From Methyloversatilis sp. RAC08 (GTDB lineage: Bacteria > Pseudomonadota > Gammaproteobacteria > Burkholderiales > Rhodocyclaceae): a stretch of DNA of 64,000 nucleotides. Position numbers and translations under genes: made by a program. The stretch lies in NCBI RefSeq assembly GCF_001713355.1, contig NZ_CP016448.1:992001-1056000 (forward strand), given 5' to 3'. Below are positions 41,384-53,224 of this stretch, one piece after another. The notes beneath the pieces were generated by a model. That model was not told the DNA's origin, searched no databases, and saw only the letters and a program-made list of their open reading frames with translations. The first letter of the stretch is position 1; each line of letters begins with the position of its first letter.

Positions 41384-42328
41384 ATGATCAGGCAACGCAC
41401 GATCCGTTCAATCAGCCACGCGACAGGCGTAGGTCTGCATTCGGGATTGAAGGTGAATCTCGACCTGCGTCCGGCGCCCGTCGACACGGGCATCGTCTTT
41501 CGCCGCACCGACCTCGAACCGCCGGTTGAAATACGCGCCGATGCACGCGCCGTGGGTGACACACGCCTCGCGTCCTGCCTGAGCAGCGGCGGCGCGACGA
41601 TATCGACCGTGGAGCACCTGATGTCGGCGCTCGCCGGGCTCGGCGTAGACAATGTGTTCGTCGATGTCGACGCATCCGAGTTGCCCATCATGGATGGTTC
41701 GGCATCCACCTTCGTCTATCTGATCCAGCAGGCCGGCGTGGTCGAGCAGGCCGCACCGAAGAAATTCATCCGCGTGCTCGACACCATCGAAGTCAAGGAT
41801 GGCGACAAGTGGGCGAAGCTCGAACCCTATGAAGGGTTCAGCCTCGAATTTTCGATCGAGTTCCGGCATCCGGCGATCGAACGTACCGGCACGAAGGTCA
41901 AGATCGACTTCGCCCATCAGTCGTATGTCAACGACGTGGCGCGCGCGCGCACCTTCGGCTTCATGCACGAAGTCGAATACCTGCGCCAGAACGGGCTCGC
42001 ACAGGGCGGCAGTCTCGACAATGCCATCGTGATGGACGAGTACCGTGTATTGAACAGCGACGGCCTGCGCTATGCGGACGAGTTCGTCAAGCACAAGGTA
42101 CTCGACGCGATCGGCGACCTGTACATCATCGGCCATCCGCTGCTGGCGGCCTTCAGCGCACACAAGTCGGGCCATGCGTTGAACAACCAGTTGCTGCATG
42201 CACTGCTGGCGCGTCAGGACGCCTGGGAATGGGCGGATTTCGCTGCCTCGCGCCCTGCCCCCGCTGCAGTGTCGAACCAGTTCATGCCGCTGCCGGACAA
42301 CGGGCCGTCCCTGCCGGCCTTCGCCTGA
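41384..42328 (+). CDS. lpxC: UDP-3-O-acyl-N-acetylglucosamine deacetylase
   Basis: Zinc amidase for the committed step of lipid A synthesis. It has 314 residues. Start [21 protein letters not shown]. Zinc and catalytic residues: His in [17 protein letters not shown], His and Asp in [16 protein letters not shown], and the catalytic His in HKSGHALNN. The C-terminal tail of about 25 residues after the fold is Pro/Ala-rich. The gene directly after ftsZ is the usual order in beta/gammaproteobacteria and marks a lipopolysaccharide-bearing outer membrane. Confidence 0.98.
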   Translation: MIRQRTIRSISHATGVGLHSGLKVNLDLRPAPVDTGIVFRRTDLEPPVEIRADARAVGDTRLASCLSSGGATISTVEHLMSALAGLGVDNVFVDVDASELPIMDGSASTFVYLIQQAGVVEQAAPKKFIRVLDTIEVKDGDKWAKLEPYEGFSLEFSIEFRHPAIERTGTKVKIDFAHQSYVNDVARARTFGFMHEVEYLRQNGLAQGGSLDNAIVMDEYRVLNSDGLRYADEFVKHKVLDAIGDLYIIGHPLLAAFSAHKSGHALNNQLLHALLARQDAWEWADFAASRPAPAAVSNQFMPLPDNGPSLPAFA

Positions 42329-42337
42329 GGCCCGCCG

Positions 42338-42520
42338 GTGCTCATCCTGCGCCTGATCGGCATCCTGCTGATCATTTCGGTCGCCGCCTGCTTCATCACC
42401 TATGTCATCACGCGCAACAGGCGCTATCTGACACTGGCCGGGCTGCTGCTGAAGTACTCGATCATCGCGGCGCTGCTGATCGGTGCGCTGTTCGTGCTGG
42501 AACGCGTTCTGGTCATCTAG
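42338..42520 (+). CDS. Small two-helix membrane protein
   Basis: A 60-residue protein starting from GTG at 42338, 9 bases after lpxC. Two hydrophobic segments (about residues 3-22, LILRLIGILLIISVAACFIT, and about 39-56, KYSIIAALLIGALFVLERV) flank a basic loop RNRRYL. I do not recognise a named family. Codon use matches its neighbours, and the tight spacing to lpxC supports a real gene. Function unknown. Confidence 0.65.
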   Translation: MLILRLIGILLIISVAACFITYVITRNRRYLTLAGLLLKYSIIAALLIGALFVLERVLVI

Positions 42521-42541
42521 CGGATGCGATCGCCCGCAGCA

Positions 42542-42970
42542 TCAGCTGCGATCGATCAGCTTCTGCAATGCGCGGCGCAACTCGCTGTCCGCTGCGAGTC
42601 CGGCACTGCCTTCGGCAAGCCTTGCGCGCGCCTGCAGGCTGACCTCGCGACGGGGTGCGCATGCCGGAAGCTGTTGTCCTTCATGGGCTTGCACCTTGAC
42701 CCTGACTTCGGTAACCTCGCTGCAACTTTCCCGGACGGCTGTCAGTACGCTCGGTAACACTTGCCTGAGTCGATTGGCGACGGCACCCGAGGGCGCGCTG
42801 ACCACCACCACTCCCTGCTTCACGTTCAACACACGGCTGATGTTCGCCAGTTCCGGTGGCAGGAATTTTTCATAAGCCCGTTGCACGCGGCCGATGGTTC
42901 TGGCGTGCAGGGCAAGTTGAGCCAGGCTGTCCTGCGTTGTAAGGTGATCGTGCAGACGGCGGGCTGACAT
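42542..42970 (-). CDS. dciA: DUF721 protein, DciA-type helicase loader candidate
   Basis: A 142-residue protein starting MSARRLHDHL. DUF721 proteins have a KH-like core, seen here as IGRVQRAYEKFLPPELANISRVLNVKQGVVVVSAPSGAVANRLRQVLPSVLTAV. DciA is the ancestral loader of the replicative helicase DnaB in bacteria that lack DnaC. In Pseudomonas the same gene sits between lpxC and secA, as here. It is convergent with the lpxC run and divergent from the M23 peptidase with only 22 bases between start codons. Naming rests on family and synteny, not on assay. Confidence 0.82.
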   Translation of the reverse strand: MSARRLHDHLTTQDSLAQLALHARTIGRVQRAYEKFLPPELANISRVLNVKQGVVVVSAPSGAVANRLRQVLPSVLTAVRESCSEVTEVRVKVQAHEGQQLPACAPRREVSLQARARLAEGSAGLAADSELRRALQKLIDRS

Positions 42971-42992
42971 AGACAAGAACTCGGGAGCGAGC

Positions 42993-43961
42993 GTGCAGAT
43001 TATTCTTGTTTCCAGTCGCCTGACAACAGCAAAGGCCATTACGGTCCAGCCCTGGCACCTCGCCAGCGCGCTTGTTGCCTTCACGGTGCTGGTGTTTTCC
43101 CTCGCGTCGGCCTTCTCCTTCATCACCCTGAAGCACGCCAGCGAATGGAAGCTGCCGCTGATCGACGACATGATCGCGACCGCCCGCAACGAGGAAATCC
43201 AGCGCAGCGAACAGTTCGTGCGCGAAAACCTGAACACCATGGCAGTCAAGCTGGGACAGATGCAGGCCCAGCTGATCCAGCTCGATACGCTAGGTTCGCG
43301 ACTTGCGAAGTTCGCCGGCGTCAAGGCGCCGGAGCCGGTGCGCACTTCGCCCCCCCCAGGCCAGGGCGGTCCGCTGGTGAATGAAAATGCGCTGTCCGCG
43401 ATCGAACTCGAAGCACAGATGAAGCACTTTGCCGACCTGCTGTCGCAGCAGGACGACTACCTCGGGGTGATCGAGTCCGAACTGCTGCTCGACCAGGCCA
43501 GCCTGTCCCTCGTGCCTTCCACGCTGCCGGTGATCGGCGGTGCCTGGAACGCGTCGGGCTTCGGCTGGCGCATCGATCCCTTCAATGGTTCGCGCGCCAT
43601 GCATGAAGGTGTCGATTTCGTTGCGGACGTGGGTACGCCCATCATCGCCGCCGCGGCCGGCGTGGTCACTTCCGCGTCCTATCATCCGCAGTACGGCAAC
43701 ATGGTCGAAATCGACCATGGACGCGACCTGAGCACGCGCTACGCACATGCGAGCAAGCTCACGGTCAGCGCCGGCATGATCGTCAAGCGCGGGCAGAAGA
43801 TCGCGGAAGTCGGCAGCACCGGGCGCTCCACCGGTCCGCACCTGCATTTCGAGGTCCGGGTGAAGGATGTGGCACAGAACCCTAACCGCTTCCTGGAGCT
43901 GGCGCGCAAAGCCCAGCCAGCCGGTCTGCAGCAGGCTAAAGCAGGCAGCCACAAGCACTGA
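42993..43961 (+). CDS. M23-family peptidase, membrane-anchored, with coiled coil
   Basis: A 322-residue predicted periplasmic endopeptidase of the LytM/M23 type. N-terminal membrane segment about residues 23-46 (HLASALVAFTVLVFSLASAF), then a coiled-coil-like stretch (about 60-100) and the M23 domain. The zinc site is visible in HEGVDFVADVGTPI (HxxxD) and GPHLHFEV (HxH), with GWRIDPFNG before it. All catalytic residues are present, so it should be active, not a degenerate activator. Start is GTG with GGAG 5 bases upstream. It precedes secA. Confidence 0.93.
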   Translation: MQIILVSSRLTTAKAITVQPWHLASALVAFTVLVFSLASAFSFITLKHASEWKLPLIDDMIATARNEEIQRSEQFVRENLNTMAVKLGQMQAQLIQLDTLGSRLAKFAGVKAPEPVRTSPPPGQGGPLVNENALSAIELEAQMKHFADLLSQQDDYLGVIESELLLDQASLSLVPSTLPVIGGAWNASGFGWRIDPFNGSRAMHEGVDFVADVGTPIIAAAAGVVTSASYHPQYGNMVEIDHGRDLSTRYAHASKLTVSAGMIVKRGQKIAEVGSTGRSTGPHLHFEVRVKDVAQNPNRFLELARKAQPAGLQQAKAGSHKH

Positions 43962-44036
43962 GCGCGCCCTCCGGCGCCCGCCTCCCCCGCGTGTGCACGT
44001 ACAGCAGCCCCGGCTGGAGGCCGCGCGGCCGCATGC

Positions 44037-44042
44037 TAGAAT
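44037..44042 (+). promoter_or_regulatory. Candidate -10 element for secA
   Basis: TAGAAT followed by CGCACC, 48 bases before the secA ATG. No clear -35. It would let secA be expressed separately from the upstream peptidase gene. Confidence 0.4.
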
Positions 44043-44090
44043 CGCACCCTTTTCCGCCTTCGGTTTGCCCGAAACGGGCCCCAGTCTTCG

Positions 44091-46829
<2,739 letters not shown>

Positions 46830-46852
46830 ACGACGACGAGCGGAAATCAACA

Positions 46853-46878
46853 GGGCGACCCGACGGGTCGCCCTTTTT
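46853..46878 (+). terminator. Rho-independent terminator after secA
   Basis: GGGCGACCC-GAC-GGGTCGCCC, a perfect 9-base stem with a 3-base loop, followed by TTTTT. It lies 23 bases after the secA stop and at the 3' edge of the convergent DUF3025 gene, so it may serve both strands in part. It is the clearest terminator in the window. Confidence 0.93.
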
Positions 46879-47636
46879 CATGGTGCAGCCCGCCCGCGTG
46901 GTGCGGGCCTGAACTGGCGCGTATCGTCGAAGTACGCGGCGCAGGTGTTGTCCGCCGTCATGCCCGGCAGACCGAGCACCGGCAGCGGCTGCAGGTCGCG
47001 CGGCGAACGGGGCCACGAGCCCTCATCGATCTGGCGGGCCAGCCAGGCATCGACCCGTGCAGCGGACACGTCGGCTGCCACCGCACCCAGCTGCCTGCTG
47101 CTCACCAGATACGCGCGGGCGCACAGCCCGACGTGCGGCGCACGCGCCTTGTCCAGCAGCGCATGACCGATCACGAACAAGCGGGCAGCCTCCAGAGCGC
47201 CCCGGCGCTCGAACATCGCCTCGCGCCAGCGGTGATGACGGATGGCGTCGAGCAGGCTGCAGTCGTCCGACACCAGCACCAGCCCGTCCTCATCGAACTG
47301 GGTCAGCGCATCGCGCACCGGTCCGCGCGTCCCTGCCCGGTCTGCCGCATGCAGGAGATGCCCGGCATGGCACTGGTTCATCGCCGCCTTCGTCAGCGGA
47401 AAAGTCAGCCACACCAGCGCGTTGAAGGTGTCATGCCAGTTGTGATCGCGCGTCGACACGCAGCCGCTGCCGGCGATTCTCGATTCGTAGGGCTGATCGT
47501 CGGGTGGCGATGCGCAGAACGTCAGCGCATGTCCGGTGCCTGTTCGCGGGCGGCCGACGCGTTCTGCCTGCGCGTCCAGCCAGGCGGCGGCGGGTGCCGT
47601 CAGATCGGGCAGCAGCGCATCCAGCAGTGGTCGCAC
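46878..47636 (-). CDS. DUF3025-like protein
   Basis: A 252-residue soluble protein. The block YESRIAGSGCVSTRDHNWHDTFNALVWLTFPLTKAAMNQCHA is the pattern I associate with DUF3025. DGLVLVSDDCSLLDAIRHHRWREAMFERR and FVIGHALLDKARAPHVGLCARAYLV follow. Conserved His/Asp/Asn residues suggest an enzyme, but no function is known to me. It is convergent with secA, and its 3' end abuts the secA terminator. Confidence 0.8.
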   Translation of the reverse strand: MRPLLDALLPDLTAPAAAWLDAQAERVGRPRTGTGHALTFCASPPDDQPYESRIAGSGCVSTRDHNWHDTFNALVWLTFPLTKAAMNQCHAGHLLHAADRAGTRGPVRDALTQFDEDGLVLVSDDCSLLDAIRHHRWREAMFERRGALEAARLFVIGHALLDKARAPHVGLCARAYLVSSRQLGAVAADVSAARVDAWLARQIDEGSWPRSPRDLQPLPVLGLPGMTADNTCAAYFDDTRQFRPAPRGRAAP

Positions 47637-47677
47637 GCCGGCATGCAGCGGACCGCCCGGCCACCCAGCAGGAAGGC

Positions 47678-48115
47678 TCAGCGCTGCTCCGCCTCGGCCG
47701 TCGTGCTCTTGACGAAGGTGAGCACGTCATCCTTGCGGCGGAACACGCCGATCGCCTCCGGTACTGCAGCCGGCTTTTCGACCACTGCGAACGCGCAGTC
47801 GGTGGTGTTCACGGCATACCAGCGGCTGCCCTGTCGCAGCAGGTAGCGATTCGGCTCGCCACCGTCGAACACGCTGACATTGGCGGCGGTCAATCGCGCC
47901 GGTTTCATCACGTAACGGCGCTGGCAGGTCGGCATGCGCGACACGATGATGGCCAGCTTGTATTCGCCACTCCAGAAATAGGGCTTCTCACGATTGAGCG
48001 TCAGGGCGTGATCCTTGTTCTCGATCATGAAGGCGGCGTTCTCGATATCGCATCCTGCCAGCAGGGCGGCGAGCGGCAGCATCAGCAAGGTCAGTCGTGT
48101 CATGGGGTCACTCAT
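47678..48115 (-). CDS. Small lipoprotein, function unknown
   Basis: A 145-residue protein with signal peptide MTRLTLLMLPLAALLAGC; the lipobox LAGC puts the lipidated Cys at residue 22. The rest is soluble with no recognised family. ATG at 48115 has AAAGG 4 bases upstream and directly follows the pyrC stop; an in-frame ATG at 48103 is the alternative. It is co-directional with pyrC and probably co-transcribed. I cannot assign a role. Confidence 0.7.
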   Translation of the reverse strand: MSDPMTRLTLLMLPLAALLAGCDIENAAFMIENKDHALTLNREKPYFWSGEYKLAIIVSRMPTCQRRYVMKPARLTAANVSVFDGGEPNRYLLRQGSRWYAVNTTDCAFAVVEKPAAVPEAIGVFRRKDDVLTFVKSTTAEAEQR

Positions 48116-49171
48116 TCAACCTTTATCAGGTTCGATGCGCCAGGCGACGCGCTCTCCCGCGCGCAACGGCACCAGCACATCACCATCGGCAAATTCCTGC
48201 TCCACCTTGACCTGCCACGACTCGCGCAGCAGCGTGATGCGCGAGGTATTGCGCGGCAGACCGTACCAGTCCGGGCCGTTGAAGCTGGCAAAGGCCTCCA
48301 GCCGGTCCAGCGCCCCGACCGAATCGAACGCCTCGGCATACAGTTCGATGCCGGCGTGCGACGTGTAGCAGCCGGCGCAGCCACACGCCGTCTCCTTCGT
48401 GCCTTTCGCGTGCGGCGCCGAATCGGTGCCGAGAAAGAAGCGCCGGTTGCCGGATGTCGCGGCGGCGACCAGCGCAACGCGATGCACCTCGCGCTTCAAT
48501 ACCGGCAGGCAGTAGTGATGCGGCCGCACGCCGCCGGCAAAGATCGCATTTCGATTCATCAGCAGATGATGAGCCGTGATGGTGGCGGCCATGTTGTCGC
48601 CGGCCGCGGCCACGAACTCCGCCGCGTCCTTCGTCGTGATGTGTTCGAACACCACGCGCAGCGTCGGGTGGCGGGCCAGCAGCGGGCGCAGCACGCGCTC
48701 GATGAACACCGCCTCGCGATCGAACACGTCCACCTCGGCGTCGGTCACCTCGCCATGGATCAACAGCGGCAGGCCGCGCTCGGCCATGCGCGCCAGCGCG
48801 GCGTCGCAGCGCGCCACGTCGGTCACGCCGGAATCGGAATTGGTGGTGGCACCCGCCGGGTAGAGCTTCACCGCCTTGACGAAGCCGCTGTCGCAGGCGC
48901 GATCGATTTCGTCGGCCGGCGTGTTGTCGGTCAGGTACAGCACCATCAGCGGCTCGAACGGCGGCAGACCGGGCGTGGCAGCGTGCGCCGCCATGATGCG
49001 GTCGCGGTAGGCCGCCGCCAGCGCCACCGTGGTGACCGGCGGACGCAGGTTGGGCATGACGATGGCGCGCCCGAAACGGCGCGCAGTATCGGGCAGTACC
49101 GCAGCGAGCGCGGCACCGTCGCGCAGGTGCAGATGCCAGTCGTCGGGGCGGGTGAGCGTCAGTCTGTTCAA
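48116..49171 (-). CDS. pyrC: Dihydroorotase, PyrC type
   Basis: Binuclear zinc enzyme of pyrimidine synthesis that closes carbamoyl-aspartate to dihydroorotate. It has 351 residues, the short class II form. Zinc-ligand motif [15 protein letters not shown] at the start, the carboxylated-lysine region [41 protein letters not shown] and [16 protein letters not shown]. Its upstream region contains nine 15-base tandem repeats and a REPIN-like element (49260-49510). Confidence 0.97.
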   Translation of the reverse strand: MNRLTLTRPDDWHLHLRDGAALAAVLPDTARRFGRAIVMPNLRPPVTTVALAAAYRDRIMAAHAATPGLPPFEPLMVLYLTDNTPADEIDRACDSGFVKAVKLYPAGATTNSDSGVTDVARCDAALARMAERGLPLLIHGEVTDAEVDVFDREAVFIERVLRPLLARHPTLRVVFEHITTKDAAEFVAAAGDNMAATITAHHLLMNRNAIFAGGVRPHHYCLPVLKREVHRVALVAAATSGNRRFFLGTDSAPHAKGTKETACGCAGCYTSHAGIELYAEAFDSVGALDRLEAFASFNGPDWYGLPRNTSRITLLRESWQVKVEQEFADGDVLVPLRAGERVAWRIEPDKG

Positions 49172-49259
49172 GAGCGTTCCTGTTCTTTCTGCGATGCGGG
49201 TCGCGCTACGCGGTCAGTATGTCGTGCCGGCTTGCCGTGCCCGCGGAAGCAAAATCGGC

Positions 49260-49394
49260 GGGTCATTCACCTGTGGGTCATTCACCTGTGGGTCATTCAC
49301 CTGTGGGTCATTCACCTGTGGGTCATTCACCTGTGGGTCATTCACCTGTGGGTCATTCACCTGTGGGTCATTCACCTGTGGGTCATTCACCTGT
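49260..49394. repeat. Nine perfect tandem copies of a 15-base unit
   Basis: GGGTCATTCACCTGT repeated nine times without a mismatch, ending where the REPIN-like element at 49391 begins. Rephased, the unit is CTGTGGGTCATTCAC, and its first seven bases are the first seven of the REPIN arm. It lies 88 bases upstream of the pyrC start. It can be read as GHSPV or QVNDP repeats, but I see no gene context for either. Perfect copies imply recent expansion. Confidence 0.95.
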
Positions 49395-49475
49395 GGGAGC
49401 GGCGGCCTCGCCGCGATACGCACTCCGCACAACGACGGTCGCGGCACGATCGCGGCGGGGCCGCCGCTCCCACAG
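49391..49475. repeat. REPIN-like 85-base inverted repeat, copy 1
   Basis: 27-base arms (49391-49417 and 49449-49475) pair with one mismatch around a 31-base centre. The arm begins CTGTGGGAGCGGCGGCC. Copies 2 (53122) and 3 (58089) have the same 85-base length. The centre TCCGCACAACGACGGTCG is shared with copy 2. A second tandem array, 16-base unit starting CCCACAGG at 49469, 49485 and 49501, runs out of its right end. Location is between rsmI and pyrC. Confidence 0.9.
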
Positions 49476-49508
49476 GGCGCTGCCCCCACAGGCCGCTGCC
49501 CCCACAGG
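49469..49508. repeat. Tandem 16-base units running from the right end of REPIN copy 1
   Basis: CCCACAGGGCGCTGCC (49469), CCCACAGGCCGCTGCC (49485) and a partial CCCACAGG (49501), at an exact 16-base step. The heptamer CCCACAG is the terminal heptamer of the REPIN arm, so the array looks like an outward extension of the element's end. Confidence 0.85.
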
Positions 49509-49532
49509 TCGGACCACGGATTGATCGCGCGA

Positions 49533-50435
49533 TTATCCCGCATCCTCGTCCTGCGGCGCATCCGTAGCGTGCGCCATCGCGTGGTCGTACAGCAGCTTGC
49601 GCGATGCGCCGGTGATGGCCTGCGCCACCTTCACGGCGCGACTCGGTGGCAGTTCGTCGAGCAGCAGCTCGAGCGTGCGACGCGCCGCGGCGTCCAGCCC
49701 TTCTTCCAGCTGCGCTGCCGCGAGCAGCAGCACGAATTCGCCGCGCTGACGGTTCGGATCTGCCGCGAGCCACGCGACCGCTTCCGAGACCGGCAGGCGC
49801 ACGATCTGCTCGAACAGCTTGGTCAGCTCGCGGGCGATCACCAGTTCGCGTTCCGGCTGGATCACCGCGGCGATATCGTCTACGCATTCGACGATGCGAT
49901 GAGGCGCTTCGTAGAACACCAGCACGCAGTCCTGTTCGCGCAGCGATTCCAGCACCTTGCGGCGCGCCGCCGACTTGACCGGCAGGAAACCGACGAAGCG
50001 GAACTGTGCGTCGAGCAGACCGCTGGCCGACAGCGCCACCACGGCGGCACTCGGTCCGCTGATCGGTACCACGCGAAAGCCGGCGTCCTGCACCGCGCGC
50101 ACCACCCGCGCGCCGGGGTCGGACACCGCCGGCGTGCCGGCATCGGACACCAGCGCCACGCGACGGCCATCGCGCAGCGCGGCAATCAGGCGCTCGGCGC
50201 CGCTGCGCTCGTTGTGTTCATGCACCGCCACCAGCTGCGCGGTCAGCCCGAGATGTCGGGCGAGGCGCGACGTTTCCCGCGTGTCCTCGCAGGCGATCAG
50301 GTCGGCCGCACGCAGGGCCGCGATGGCGCGCGCCGACAGCTCGCCCAGATGGCCGATCGGCGTGCCGACGACATACAATGCCGATGTCGTAAATTCTCGC
50401 GCAAGGTCATCATGGGGCGTCACGGCATCGGTCAT
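49533..50435 (-). CDS. rsmI: 16S rRNA (cytidine-1402-2'-O) methyltransferase
   Basis: Adds the 2'-O-methyl to C1402, the same nucleotide that RsmH (25064) methylates on N4. It has 300 residues from ATG at 50435. Tetrapyrrole-methylase fold: ALYVVGTPIGHLGELSARAI, CEDTRETSRLARHLG, ALVSDAGTPAVSDPGA, PISGPSAAVVALSASGL and FYEAPHRIVECVDDI. It is divergent from yraN with 62 bases between, the normal arrangement. The C-terminus ends near the REPIN cluster. Confidence 0.96.
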   Translation of the reverse strand: MTDAVTPHDDLAREFTTSALYVVGTPIGHLGELSARAIAALRAADLIACEDTRETSRLARHLGLTAQLVAVHEHNERSGAERLIAALRDGRRVALVSDAGTPAVSDPGARVVRAVQDAGFRVVPISGPSAAVVALSASGLLDAQFRFVGFLPVKSAARRKVLESLREQDCVLVFYEAPHRIVECVDDIAAVIQPERELVIARELTKLFEQIVRLPVSEAVAWLAADPNRQRGEFVLLLAAAQLEEGLDAAARRTLELLLDELPPSRAVKVAQAITGASRKLLYDHAMAHATDAPQDEDAG

Positions 50436-50497
50436 CGGGTGCTTTCCTGCAGGCGGGCCGCCATTCTGAGCGTGGCAGCGGTCCGCCACAAGCCGGC

Positions 50498-50860
50498 ATG
50501 ACGCTGCGCGCCGCGCACGGCGCAGCGGCCGAGGCGCTGGCTGCGCGCCACCTCGAAGCGCACGGCCTGCGGGTGATCGGCCGCAACCTGCGCTGGCCGG
50601 ATGGCGAACTCGATCTGGTCTGCGAACACGGCGACAGCCTCGTGTTCGTCGAAGTGCGCCTGCGTCGCGATGCGCGCTTCGGCGGCGCAGCCGCCAGCGT
50701 CGGCCCGACCAAGCAGGCGCGGCTGATCCGCGCCGCGCAGCACTATCTGGCCGAACAGGGCCGGCGTGCGCGCCAGCGACCGGCACGCTTCGATGTGGTG
50801 GCGCTGTCGGGGCTGGACGGCAGGCAGATCGAATGGATACGCGATGCGTTCGGCCTGTAG
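50498..50860 (+). CDS. yraN: YraN family protein (UPF0102)
   Basis: A 120-residue predicted endonuclease-fold protein. Family blocks: GAAAEALAARHLEAHGLRVIGRNLRWPDGELDLVCEHG and FVEVRLRRDARFGGAAASVGPTKQARLIRAAQHYL. The E, D and ExR/K residues of a PD-(D/E)XK-like site are visible in GELDLV and FVEVR. Function is not settled. It is divergent from rsmI, and its 3' end overlaps the HIRAN gene by 17 bases. Confidence 0.93.
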   Translation: MTLRAAHGAAAEALAARHLEAHGLRVIGRNLRWPDGELDLVCEHGDSLVFVEVRLRRDARFGGAAASVGPTKQARLIRAAQHYLAEQGRRARQRPARFDVVALSGLDGRQIEWIRDAFGL

Positions 50861-51230
50861 CGCACTGGCGCTGCTCGCCGCGCTCGCCGCAGACGTGTCA
50901 TGCGCCCAGAGCCTGCGCCTGCTGGCGCAGCGCTCGCCACTGGCCGGCGCACAGTTCCACCAGCTGCACGCGGTGCGTCCGGGTCTGCGCGAAGGCGATA
51001 CGCTGACGCTGGAACGCGAACCCGGCAACCGCCATGACCGGCGCGCCATCCGCGTGTTGTGGCGCGGCCACATGCTGGGCTATCTGCCGCGCGCCGCCAA
51101 TTTCGAGGCGGCCGCCGAAATGGATGCCGGACAGCGGCTGAGTGCGCGCATCGGCCGGCTGACCGACGACCCGGACCCGTGGCGGCGTGTGCGCATCGAC
51201 GTCTATGTCGAACTCGCACCCGCGCAATGA
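50844..51230 (+). CDS. Exported stand-alone HIRAN-domain protein
   Basis: A 128-residue protein with an N-terminal signal peptide (MRSACSALALLAALAADVSCA) followed by a single HIRAN domain: GAQFHQLHAVRPGLREGDTLTLEREPGNRHDRRAIRVLWRGHMLGYLPRAAN, with the characteristic NxxDxxA-like core NRHDRRAI and LGYLPR. HIRAN domains bind DNA ends in HLTF helicases, yet this copy appears to be exported. ATG at 50844 lies within the end of yraN. Function unknown. Confidence 0.85.
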   Translation: MRSACSALALLAALAADVSCAQSLRLLAQRSPLAGAQFHQLHAVRPGLREGDTLTLEREPGNRHDRRAIRVLWRGHMLGYLPRAANFEAAAEMDAGQRLSARIGRLTDDPDPWRRVRIDVYVELAPAQ

Positions 51231-51283
51231 AGAGCGGCTTCGTTTCGGGCTGTAAGAAAACGGGGTAACACGGGGGATGTTGG

Positions 51284-52557
<1,274 letters not shown>

Positions 52558-52586
52558 GGTGCAGCAGTAGCGGTCGCCGGGCGTCG

Positions 52587-53024
52587 TCAGAGGCCCGGTA
52601 CCGCGAGCCTGCGGCGCAGCCAGCGCATCGCGCCGCCGATCACCGGCAGTTTTTCATACAGCTCCTGCGCGGCATCCCAGTAATCGCGATGTTCGACGAC
52701 GCACCCTGCGTCGTCGAAGCGCAGCCGCGTCGCACCCACGATCTGCAGCGCCTGCCCGCGCATCGTGAAGTGCATCGTCCAGTCCAGCCAGGCCGCATCG
52801 CCTTCGCTCATCGCCGAGTGCACCTCGAAGCGCGGCGAGCCGACCTGCTCGAACATGTGGCTGAAAATGCGTGCCACCGCGGCCCGCCCGCGCACGTCGT
52901 TGAACGGATCGCGGAAGGTCGCATCGGCCGCATACAGCGCTGCGAGCACGGCCACGGTGTCGGGCGTCAAGGATTCGAACGCCGTGATCAGCGCGCGCAG
53001 GCGCAGGTCGGTGTCAGCGGACAT
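52587..53024 (-). CDS. NTF2-like / SnoaL-like protein
   Basis: A 145-residue protein of the NTF2-like fold. The opening helix LRALITAFESLTPDTVAVLAALYAADATFRDPFNDVRGRAAVARIFSHMFEQ and the strands FEVHSAMSEGDAAWLDWTMHFTMRGQALQIVGATRLRFDD are typical; the ending FDDAGCVVEHRDYWDAAQELYEKLP fits the SnoaL pattern. The enzyme role, if any, is unknown. It is a lone minus-strand gene, convergent with dolP, with REPIN copy 2 just upstream of its start. Confidence 0.85.
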   Translation of the reverse strand: MSADTDLRLRALITAFESLTPDTVAVLAALYAADATFRDPFNDVRGRAAVARIFSHMFEQVGSPRFEVHSAMSEGDAAWLDWTMHFTMRGQALQIVGATRLRFDDAGCVVEHRDYWDAAQELYEKLPVIGGAMRWLRRRLAVPGL

Positions 53025-53121
53025 GTCGCGTCATCTCCGGAATCTTTCCCATCAGCCATTCTTGCAGAGAGTGACCATGGGGTGCATTTGTGGGGGTGGG
53101 CGGCGTTCTAGGAAGGGGCGG

Positions 53122-53206
53122 CTGCGGGAGCGGCGGCCTCGCCGCGATAGGCTCTCCGCACAACGACGGTCGCTGCACGATCGCGGCGAGGCCGCCGCTC
53201 CCACAG
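53122..53206. repeat. REPIN-like 85-base inverted repeat, copy 2
   Basis: Arms 53122-53148 and 53180-53206, near-perfect complements, with the same 85-base length and same orientation as copy 1. The centre shares TCCGCACAACGACGGTCG with copy 1. It sits between the 3' end of hrpA and the start of the NTF2-like gene, both on the minus strand. No tandem array is evident at either end of this copy. Confidence 0.88.
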
Positions 53207-53224
53207 CCGCCGCTCGGCAAGCCA

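Noticed and set aside
49260-49394. CRISPR array
   Set aside because: Units are 15 bases, directly adjacent and identical with no spacers, and no cas genes are present.
49029-49567. Proteins with GHSPV, QVNDP or VIHLW repeats
   Set aside because: The repeats come from reading the 15-base noncoding array in different frames; no ribosome binding site or gene context supports any of them.
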